10,779 nucleotides of DNA from Deltaproteobacteria bacterium (GTDB taxonomy: Bacteria > Desulfobacterota > Desulfobacteria > Desulfobacterales > SG8-13): NCBI GenBank assembly GCA_030670715.1, contig DAOVBC010000051.1:1-10779 (forward strand), given 5' to 3'. The position numbers were made by a program, and so were the translations under genes. Position 1 is the first letter of the stretch, and each line of letters starts with the position of its first letter. This document shows, piece by piece, positions 1-5,604 of this stretch. A model generated the notes under the pieces. That model did not search any database. It worked only from the letters and a program-made list of their open reading frames with translations, and was not told where the DNA came from.

Positions 1-347
1 GAGTGTTGCATGCCGACGACATACCGGTACTCATCGAAAAAAGCTATCTTCCTTATTTTAAATTCAAAGATATTTTGGATATGGATTTTAATACCACTCT
101 TTATCAGACTATCACGGAAAAGTTCGATATCACGTTGGATCATGCTACTCAGTGTTTGACGGCGGAGTTCCCAGGAGAAGAAGAGGCCAGAATATTCGGC
201 CTGTCCGAACCCTGTCCCTGCATGAAGGTGGAAACTGTGGTATACGATCCCCACAACTCTCCGGTGGAGGCACTTTTCGCGTACTATCGTGGAGATAAGT
301 ATAAATTCAAATTCAAGGCGGGTCACTATATTCGCCATTATGCCTAG
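1..347 (+). CDS. GntR-family transcriptional regulator, C-terminal UTRA domain (5' end outside window)
   Basis: The reading frame is already open at the window edge, so only the last ~114 residues are present; the N-terminal winged-helix DNA-binding domain would lie upstream. What is visible matches the UTRA effector-binding fold of the HutC/FarR branch of GntR regulators: an early 'EKSYLPYF' strand, 'TTLYQTITEKFDI', an acidic 'EEEARIFGL' helix, then 'MKVETVVYD...PVEALFAYYRGDKYKFKF', whose closing arginine-glycine-aspartate and aromatic run is typical of the domain end. UTRA domains bind small metabolites and release the repressor from its operator. It lies 153 bases upstream of, and codirectional with, a 5'-truncated ABC ATPase, so it probably once controlled that uptake operon; the ligand cannot be told. 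The first GTG at position 3 is simply an internal valine codon. Confidence 0.85.
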   Translation, partial: VLHADDIPVLIEKSYLPYFKFKDILDMDFNTTLYQTITEKFDITLDHATQCLTAEFPGEEEARIFGLSEPCPCMKVETVVYDPHNSPVEALFAYYRGDKYKFKFKAGHYIRHYA

Positions 348-500
348 TAACCAACTAACTTGAGATTTAAAAATCTTTTCATCCTCGCTTTGCGCGCCAA
401 TGTTGGTCGGGTCGTCTGTAATATACCTCACGCCCATGCTAGCAGCGGCGGATAGACAACCGGTCTTCCGACCTCCAATACTCTTGGATGTGAGACCTAG
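348..500. other. Non-coding junction between GntR gene and truncated ABC gene
   Basis: No convincing reading frame or RNA gene is seen here. A very weak AT-rich dyad (AGATTT at 363-368 with AAATCT at 371-376, followed by three more T) follows the regulator stop and could be a poor terminator. The sequence shows no trace of the missing ABC Walker A or Q-loop region in any forward frame, and a TAG codon sits at 498-500 directly before the first usable GTG of the ABC remnant. This makes the stretch the likely site of a deletion or rearrangement. Confidence 0.5.
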
Positions 501-1307
501 GTGAGAAAAAATATCGGTTTCGGTCTGAAATTAAAAAAATGGAAAAAAGGGGAAATTGATGACCGTGTGGATGAAATGCTATCGCTGGTCCAAATGAAGG
601 GACTGGGGGATCGAACCATTGACAGGATCAGCGGCGGCCAGCAGCAGCGAGTTGCCCTGGCAAGAGCATTAGCCCTGGAACCGAAGGTTCTTCTGCTGGA
701 CGAACCCCTTTCCAATCTGGATGCCAATCTGCGCGTTGTAATGCGCGAGGAGATTAGAAATATTCAGGAGAGAATTGGAATCACAACCATATTCGTTACT
801 CACGATCAGTATGAGGCCATGAGTATCTCGGACAGACTTCTGGTTCTCAACGACGGCGTTATCCAGCAAATCGGATCGCCGTTTGAAATCTATGAGAAGC
901 CGGAAAATGAATTTATAGCGGGTTTTGTGGGATATGTTAATTTCCTTGAAGGCACCGTCGACACCATTCATGATGATACGAATATATTTGTAATTACAAC
1001 AGCTTACGGGGTTTTTGAATTCGATAATGATCGTTACGGCATCAAGGTCGGCGATGACGTCTTGGTGGTTATCAGGCCGGAAACGGTGTCTCTCGCCCCA
1101 TCAAACGGCACCGAAAGGCCGAATACATTGCAGGGAATAATACAAAGTCAAATGTATGCCGGCAATCTCGCAAAATATACGGTGAAAGTCGGCGACAGGG
1201 AAATAATCGTGGATCAATATAACCCGAAAGATTCCCTCCGATTCAAGAACATGGAAAAAGTAGAAATAATAATTCCCCAAAGCGCCCACATCCTGAAACG
1301 GAATTGA
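501..1307 (+). pseudogene. ABC transporter ATP-binding subunit, N-terminally truncated (lacks Walker A)
   Basis: The 268-residue frame is the C-terminal part of an importer ATPase of the MalK/UgpC/PotA type. Visible motifs: the 'NIGFGLKLKK' segment that normally follows the Q-loop (4-13), ABC signature ISGGQQQR (43-50), Walker B VLLLDEP (63-69), D-loop SNLDA (71-75), H-loop His101, and a C-terminal TOBE-like beta domain (about 145-265) ending 'VEIIIPQSAHIL'. Intact members are about 350-370 residues; the first ~90-100, with the GxxGxGK(S/T) P-loop and Q-loop, are absent. Without a P-loop it cannot bind or hydrolyse ATP normally. The GTG at 501 has no Shine-Dalgarno sequence and a stop directly before it, so this start is only the limit of the open frame. 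The rest of the frame is intact, which points to a recent event. Substrate is unknown; the upstream UTRA regulator suggests a small organic solute. Confidence 0.8.
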
Positions 1308-1351
1308 ACCCCCGAGCACACGTTGTTTAGCGGATAGAAGCGAATGCTCGA

Positions 1352-2452
1352 TCAGCAATTTTTTGGCTCGTAAATACAGAGTGGTTCTTCGGCAAGATAA
1401 TCGCCGGTTGCTTCGTAGGCCCGGGCCCGGCAACCACCGCAGACTTTTCTATATTCGCACCGGCCGCATTTTCCTTTCAGTCGGTTGAAATCCCGCAAAT
1501 CCTGAAAAATATCTGATTCCTGCCAGATGCAATCAAAAGGTTTCTCCTTAACGTTGCCGCAATTCAAGGCCAGAAAACCGCAGGGCTGCACTACACCGGT
1601 GTTCGAAATGAAACAGAAGCCAACACCGCCCAGGCATCCGCGCGTAACAGCGTCCAGACCGTGGGTTTTAAAGGTAACGGTTTCGCCCTCTTGGAGGGAC
1701 CGCTCTCGCAAAATACGGTAATAGTGGGGCGCGCAGGTGGCTTTTAACTGGAGGGGCACTTTATCTTTCTGGTCGTAGAACCAGTTTAAATTATCTTCGT
1801 ATTGCAGGGCCGAGATTTCCTGATCCGAGATGTATTTTCCCCTTCCGGTCGGTACAAGCAGGAAAATGTGATGGGCTGCGGCACCAAGGTTTACAGCGAG
1901 TTGCTGGATCTTTTCGACCTCTTCGAGGTTCTGCTGCGTTATAGTGGTATTAATTTGAAATTCGATACCCGCCTTTTTTACCCGTTCAATACCTTTGAGG
2001 GCTCCTTCAAAAGCCCCTTCCACTTTACGGAACCGGTCATGGCTCGTCCTGGTGGCTCCGTCGATACTGACACTGATTCGCTGAATTCCGGATTCCACCA
2101 TCTGCTGCACAATAGCATCGGTAATCAGAGTCCCGTTGGTGGCCATAACCATTCGAAGACCGATATCAGAGCCATACTGCGCGATTGAAAAAATATCCTG
2201 CCGCAAAAGAGGCTCACCACCCGTTAAGATGACGATGGGGTTACCTTCTATGCGAATTTGATCGAGCAATCGGAAACAGACATCCCTGCTCAACTCACCC
2301 GGGTGAGGTCCCATGGTTGCAGCCGCACGACAGTGAATGCAATCAAGGTTGCAATTTCGGGTAATTTCCCAGGCGACCAGCCGTAATCCGGGCCGCGGGG
2401 TTTTTCTCTCAACAGGTTTGCCCTCTGGTTTGGGTGGGCTGCCGTTTTTCAT
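1352..2452 (-). CDS. ahbD: AhbD-type haem synthase (Fe-coproporphyrin III radical SAM decarboxylase)
   Basis: AhbD carries out the last step of the siroheme-dependent (alternative) haem pathway of sulfate reducers and archaea: SAM-dependent oxidative decarboxylation of two propionates of iron-coproporphyrin III to vinyls, giving protohaem, in the cytoplasm. The 366-residue protein has the radical SAM cluster motif CxxxCxxC (Cys34, 38, 41, in 'CNLDCIHCRAAA'), the SAM-binding GGEP (78-81), and a SPASM-like C-terminal half with Cys273, 280, 291, 298 and the CxxC-x5-CxxC group Cys329, 332, 338, 341, plus Cys359, for auxiliary Fe-S clusters. Stretches such as 'GLRMVMATNGTLIT', 'FLLVPTGRGK' and 'GFCFISNTGVVQPCGFL' are characteristic of AhbD rather than AhbC or NirJ. 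The ATG is chosen because AGGA lies nine bases upstream (2462-2465). Length is normal. It converges on the ABC remnant with only 44 bases between; no ahbA, ahbB or ahbC is in the window. Confidence 0.9.
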   Translation of the reverse strand: MKNGSPPKPEGKPVERKTPRPGLRLVAWEITRNCNLDCIHCRAAATMGPHPGELSRDVCFRLLDQIRIEGNPIVILTGGEPLLRQDIFSIAQYGSDIGLRMVMATNGTLITDAIVQQMVESGIQRISVSIDGATRTSHDRFRKVEGAFEGALKGIERVKKAGIEFQINTTITQQNLEEVEKIQQLAVNLGAAAHHIFLLVPTGRGKYISDQEISALQYEDNLNWFYDQKDKVPLQLKATCAPHYYRILRERSLQEGETVTFKTHGLDAVTRGCLGGVGFCFISNTGVVQPCGFLALNCGNVKEKPFDCIWQESDIFQDLRDFNRLKGKCGRCEYRKVCGGCRARAYEATGDYLAEEPLCIYEPKNC

Positions 2453-2478
2453 GAAAAGTCTTCCTGATATTCTCCCTA

Positions 2479-2520
2479 AATGTACCGACGTTACATCTCA
2501 AATCGATTGAGATAAGTCAA
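2479..2520 (-). promoter_or_regulatory. Putative CRP/FNR-type operator and promoter of ahbD
   Basis: Read on the minus strand, TTGACTTATCTCAA (2507-2520) is a TTGA-N6-TCAA dyad with the 14-base layout of the FNR/DNR box TTGATnnnnATCAA, matching 8 of 10 consensus bases. A possible -10 hexamer TACATT lies at 2479-2484; its centre is 32 bases from the dyad centre, exactly the geometry of a class II activator site at -41.5. That puts transcription start near 2472, about 20 bases before the ATG and ahead of the AGGA ribosome site. A second dyad, ATCTCAA-N5-TTGAGAT (2495-2513), overlaps it. Control by a CRP/FNR-family redox or nitrosative regulator is inference; the individual elements are short. 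Confidence 0.4.
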
Positions 2521-2710
2521 GTTTGCTATATTTTTTCTCATTGATAGACCTTACAGGTTTATTGTATACAGCTATATATCCGTCATTTCATTCCTATGCT
2601 AAAACTAGTGATAGCCTTACCGTATCTGTAATAGCCTTGCCAGCTCATACGCTTCAACCTTCTTCAAAAAACCATGATATTCCATATGTAATGTTTACCT
2701 GAAAATAAAT

Positions 2711-2741
2711 ATGGTGGACACAATATGCTGGGGTCCACTAT
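2711..2741. repeat. Inverted repeat / hairpin, 9-bp stem
   Basis: ATGGTGGAC (2711-2719) pairs with GTCCACTAT (2733-2741) with one G-U wobble around a 13-base loop. There is no T run on either side, so it is not an ordinary terminator. It could be part of a structured RNA, an operator or a relic of a mobile element; nothing in the sequence decides between these. Confidence 0.45.
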
Positions 2742-2842
2742 GTCGATGAAAATTGCAGATATGATGTTGATTCCTCAAGAAACGGCAAACCTGAGTAAAG
2801 TCATGGATAGTGCCAAAAAAGTACCGAAAAACCGATTTCAAC

Positions 2843-2884
2843 CCCTCAACCTTTTTTATGGTATGGATAAAAAGGTTTAGAGGG
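2843..2884. repeat. Strong inverted repeat / hairpin
   Basis: The inner stem AACCTTTTTTAT (2848-2859) pairs with ATAAAAAGGTT (2867-2877) with a single bulged T and a seven-base loop; an outer stem CCCTC (2843-2847) pairs with GAGGG (2880-2884) across a two-base bulge. This gives about 16 paired bases in 42. No T tract follows on either strand, so it is unlikely to be an intrinsic terminator despite the strong folding. Confidence 0.6.
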
Positions 2885-2967
2885 TGCCTAATTCCTTGTG
2901 TTATGAAAATGATGAATATAACTGGTTTTAGGGAAAAGCTAAATTTTGCGGATACGTTGGAGATATA

Positions 2968-2996
2968 ACAGGCTTTAGAAATACAAAAAAGCCTGT
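2968..2996. repeat. Perfect 9-bp inverted repeat / hairpin
   Basis: ACAGGCTTT (2968-2976) and AAAGCCTGT (2988-2996) are perfect reverse complements around an 11-base A-rich loop. It is the third hairpin in under 300 bases of gene-free DNA. It has a terminator-like stem but no following T tract. Confidence 0.55.
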
Positions 2997-3150
2997 GGTA
3001 TATTGCAGTATCGAAGGAGTATAACGTGCCGATCACCTGCGCTTAAAACTCCCACATAATTCCTAAAAACCAAAATCTTATGAAATTCTTAAAAACTATT
3101 TAAAGCCCAGGACTTTTGGCGTAAGGTTGTTTAACTAAACACAATCTGTA

Positions 3151-4092
3151 TTATGATAATTCTTCTTTGCTTTTCTCTTCTGTCTTATTCCAATGCTCTA
3201 TTAAAAGAGGAACGATTTTTTCCGGTTGATCTTCTTGGACAAAATGTCCAGCTTCAGAAATTTTATGAAAAGTAACCTTAGCTCCTCTTTTCGTTAAGTT
3301 TAAATGCATATCCTTTCCAATCCATAGTGGAGCAAAACGGTCATCTTTCCCCCAAACTAGCATGATATTAACATGATAAGAGTCAGTGGGTCTTTGAGGA
3401 AATTGCGTTTTATTTTCCGGAAAAATGGTGGATAAATAAGGGATTTTTTGTAGTGTGATGGACTTTGCCATATTCTTATATAGTCTTATCCAATATTGGG
3501 TCGTTTCTGTGTCGCAAAACATTTCGAAATAACCGTCTATGATTTGTGGTTTTAAGCTATTTGGATTAGCAAATGATCGTAACAGTGCGAATTCGAAAAA
3601 TTTTTTAGGGAACCATTTGAAAACTAGCTTTGGTAGCAGAGGAATATTGAGAAAAATCAAGTGCCACATACCTGACAAATCGGTCTTCCAAAAGTTCGTA
3701 TTCATGACAGTGGCAGACGTAAGCGATTGAGGGTTAATTCTTGCGGTTTGCAAAGCCAATGCACCACCCCAATCATGTCCGATAAAATGGTAGGATGGAA
3801 GTTGAAGGGTTTCAATAATGGTTTGATGGTCTTCATATAGCCTGGTAATAGACGCTTCTCCTGTCTTTGAACTCTCTCCAAAACCTCTTAAATCATAACT
3901 GATCAGCCGAAAGTTTTTTGTAACGGTATTTGGCAAACTTGATAGCAAATGGTCCCAACAATGATGATTTTCGGGAAACCCGTGAACAAATACCAACGGA
4001 ATCGCCTCATTTTTGGTGTCCCAAAGAGCAATTGTTGCTCCGTCATTCATGGTGATGTATTTCTTAGAAAGATGAATTTTCGTCAACACCAT
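3151..4092 (-). CDS. Alpha/beta hydrolase, epoxide-hydrolase / dehalogenase-like
   Basis: A 313-residue alpha/beta-hydrolase-fold enzyme. The oxyanion segment is HGFPE (37-41), followed by 'YDLRGFGESS' (66-75). The nucleophile elbow is GHDWGG (105-110), with Asp107 as nucleophile and Trp108 next to it, the arrangement of soluble epoxide hydrolases and haloalkane/fluoroacetate dehalogenases rather than serine esterases. The acid is Asp250 or 251 (VWGKDDRFAP) and the base His283 (EAGHF). A cap region (about 135-230) holds several tyrosines that could polarise an epoxide, which favours epoxide hydrolase; substrate remains open. No signal peptide, so cytoplasmic. The gene is clearly more AT-rich than the genes on either side, in codon choice too, and stands alone between gaps of 241 and 698 bases, which suggests horizontal acquisition. 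Confidence 0.85.
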   Translation of the reverse strand: MVLTKIHLSKKYITMNDGATIALWDTKNEAIPLVFVHGFPENHHCWDHLLSSLPNTVTKNFRLISYDLRGFGESSKTGEASITRLYEDHQTIIETLQLPSYHFIGHDWGGALALQTARINPQSLTSATVMNTNFWKTDLSGMWHLIFLNIPLLPKLVFKWFPKKFFEFALLRSFANPNSLKPQIIDGYFEMFCDTETTQYWIRLYKNMAKSITLQKIPYLSTIFPENKTQFPQRPTDSYHVNIMLVWGKDDRFAPLWIGKDMHLNLTKRGAKVTFHKISEAGHFVQEDQPEKIVPLLIEHWNKTEEKSKEELS

Positions 4093-4293
4093 AAAACTCC
4101 ATTAATTTTGAATAACATTGCTTTGTAAGGCTTTTGATACTTGCCAGAAAACCAAATATCGTAAAATCAACGATACATTGAGATTATCCCAGAATCGGAA
4201 TACCTGAGATAGGTCGATGATGAACCACAGGAATTGTCAAATCTGTGTTATGTCATGGCTATGCGTAACGTGGGCTGGATTTAATCGTATTCA

Positions 4294-4313
4294 AGATTTT
4301 AAGTGCAAAATCT
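4294..4313 (-). terminator. Weak hairpin after the aldolase gene
   Basis: AGATTTT (4294-4300) and AAAATCT (4307-4313) form a perfect seven-base stem with a six-base loop, 20 bases beyond the aldolase stop. It lacks a good U tract on the minus strand, so efficient intrinsic termination is doubtful, though its position suits the end of the 8205-4334 transcription unit. The remainder of the 241-base gap shows nothing recognisable. Confidence 0.3.
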
Positions 4314-4333
4314 ATGTATCAAATAAAGAAGAA

Positions 4334-4987
4334 TTACTTTGATTTGCGCATATCCAGAACCTGCTGAACGGCTGACTCGGGCAAGCGACTGATGTCGTGA
4401 CCCGTGCTCAGGGCATAACAATAGACCTGGGCCACTTTTTCGAGAAGTTCTGCGTTCTTCATGGCCTGCTGGAGGTTCTCACCGAGGCTCAGTGCGCCGT
4501 GATTCTGGATGATGTAGCATAAGCAGCCGTTGCCCAGCTTGGAAATCACATTTTCAATCAACTGCCGGCTGCCGGAAACCGCATAGGGTATGATTTCAAC
4601 TCTGGGTCCAATCTCATAGGTGATCTCATCGAGCAGCGCCGGTATGGGTTGGTTGAGGAGAGAAAAAACGCTGGCAAACACCTGGTGCGTGTGCACAACG
4701 GCGTTTACATCCGACCGGTGCTGATAAATACCGGTGTGCATGCCTGCCTCGATGGAAGGCGCAAGCGCACCTTCAACCAGGTTTATTTTCGAATCGATCA
4801 CACAGATGTCCTCCACCGACATGCTGTGATAAGGCTTACCCGACGGCGTAATCACGATCCGGTTGTCAGCCCTGTCGATTCTGGAAACATTACCGCCGCT
4901 TCCCAGTTTGGCCCCGAAAAAACCGTGTTCGGATAACCAGCGGGCACAATGCAAGACCTCATCTTTATATCCGTCATATTTTATCAT
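4334..4987 (-). CDS. Class II aldolase/adducin-family protein, L-fuculose-phosphate aldolase-like
   Basis: A 217-residue, single-domain zinc-dependent class II aldolase of the FucA/AraD/MtnB type. Visible signatures: the phosphate-loop equivalent GSGGNVS (29-35), the second substrate loop ITPSG (46-50), 'APSIEAGMH' with the catalytic-position Glu80, the zinc ligands His99 and His101 in 'VVHTHQ', and a third zinc ligand His163 in 'IIQNHGAL'. Size and spacing match FucA. Known members cleave or epimerise sugar phosphates (fuculose-1-P, ribulose-5-P) or dehydrate methylthioribulose-1-P; the sequence alone does not choose among these, and the absence of fucose or rhamnose genes argues against a catabolic operon. 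The ATG has AGAGGA about ten bases upstream. It follows the lipoprotein gene by 65 bases on the same strand, so cotranscription with the fusion gene is possible but not assured. Confidence 0.85.
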   Translation of the reverse strand: MIKYDGYKDEVLHCARWLSEHGFFGAKLGSGGNVSRIDRADNRIVITPSGKPYHSMSVEDICVIDSKINLVEGALAPSIEAGMHTGIYQHRSDVNAVVHTHQVFASVFSLLNQPIPALLDEITYEIGPRVEIIPYAVSGSRQLIENVISKLGNGCLCYIIQNHGALSLGENLQQAMKNAELLEKVAQVYCYALSTGHDISRLPESAVQQVLDMRKSK

Positions 4988-5052
4988 TGGCGCTATTTCC
5001 TCTATTTATCTGACTCAACCATCAGGCATTAGACGGGGTTATGGAACCAGTT

Positions 5053-5568
5053 CTAAGGATTCTTCCAGAACGATATAGAGATCCTATCGTTACCGTCCTT
5101 GGAAATACCACCCCCTTCAGCGGCAACACCTGAATAGCTGAAGTTCATCGCTTTCATACCGTCAGGAGGCGGAACACTGTTATCAAAGCCCCATGTCCTG
5201 ATGACCTGGTTACCCCATATAATGATATTAAAGCTTTTTAAGATACGTTTTTCCTCACTTAACAAGTTAGCTCTGACAGAAAAATGATTGACAGTTGTAA
5301 AAGATTTTTTAAGTCGATCGCCGAGATTGACCTCACCCTTGATTCGGAAGCTATCCGGTTGACTGGTGTAAGAATAACTAACGATTAAATCCGGAGTCTG
5401 CCATGTGCCCTCATGTGGGCCACCCTCTAGTAAAACGATATTTTCTTCCTGTGTTGCAACGGTACCCTCCCGGCTTATTCTCATTGAGTGGCAGCTTGAA
5501 ATGATGAAAGTCGTTTGGAATATTAAGAAAAAAGAGAATATGGCAAGGTTTTTCTTATAGAATTTCAT
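5053..5568 (-). CDS. Small lipoprotein of unknown function
   Basis: A 171-residue protein with a lipoprotein signal peptide: basic start MKFYKK, hydrophobic run (8-23), and a lipobox ISSC with Cys26 as the lipidated residue; residue +2 is His, so sorting to the outer membrane is plausible if the organism follows the usual rule that Asp at +2 retains. The mature part (about 145 residues) alternates polar and hydrophobic residues in a beta-rich pattern ('SYSYTSQPDSFRIKGEV', 'SFNIIIWG', 'RISISFW') and ends in an aromatic strand, like a small beta-sandwich; it has no cysteine beyond the anchor. I do not recognise the family. AAAGG lies about nine bases before the ATG. Only 36 bases separate it from the stop of the 866-residue fusion gene upstream, so the two are very probably cotranscribed, and it may assist that membrane protein in the periplasm. 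Confidence 0.75.
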   Translation of the reverse strand: MKFYKKNLAIFSFFLIFQTTFIISSCHSMRISREGTVATQEENIVLLEGGPHEGTWQTPDLIVSYSYTSQPDSFRIKGEVNLGDRLKKSFTTVNHFSVRANLLSEEKRILKSFNIIIWGNQVIRTWGFDNSVPPPDGMKAMNFSYSGVAAEGGGISKDGNDRISISFWKNP

Positions 5569-5604
5569 GTGAACCGACCTTTCTATTTATACTGAATTTT
5601 ACTA

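Larger units (their letters stand above)
2521..3150. other. AT-rich intergenic region with hairpins and no supported gene
   Basis: About 630 bases between the ahbD upstream region and the alpha/beta hydrolase. A minus-strand open frame (2695-3036) has an F/I/H-rich composition, no ribosome site and no recognisable domain, so it is not called. The plus frame exactly opposite (2695-3024) reads more like protein in two blocks (one around 2725-2877, another around 2941-3021) but carries two in-frame TAG stops, at 2878-2880 and about 2932-2934, so a decayed gene is possible. Three hairpins are listed separately. A short direct repeat ATAGCCTT(A/G)CC occurs at 2611-2621 and 2631-2641, exactly 20 bases apart. 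A dyad TGTTTA-AC-TAAACA at 3128-3141 lies just past the hydrolase stop without a T tract. Confidence 0.5.

Noticed and set aside
501..1307. A functional stand-alone ATPase starting at GTG 501
   Set aside because: Walker A and the Q-loop are missing and there is no ribosome site; it cannot be a working ABC ATPase by itself.
1352..2452. NirJ (haem d1) or AhbC as the identity of the radical SAM protein
   Set aside because: The sequence around the auxiliary cluster and the long conserved internal blocks match AhbD; no haem d1 or nitrite reductase genes are nearby.
2601..2650. Tandem ATAGCCTT(A/G)CC repeats as a CRISPR-like or iteron array
   Set aside because: Only two copies of 11 bases; far too few and too short for an array or origin.
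2695..3036. Minus-strand open frame of 113 codons in the gap between ahbD and the hydrolase
   Set aside because: Its product is dominated by Phe, Ile and His, has no recognisable motif and no ribosome site, and the opposite plus frame looks more protein-like; probably an open frame by composition in AT-rich DNA.
3120..3150. TGTTTA-AC-TAAACA dyad as a terminator of the hydrolase gene
   Set aside because: Only six A/T-rich pairs with a two-base centre and no T tract after it on the minus strand.
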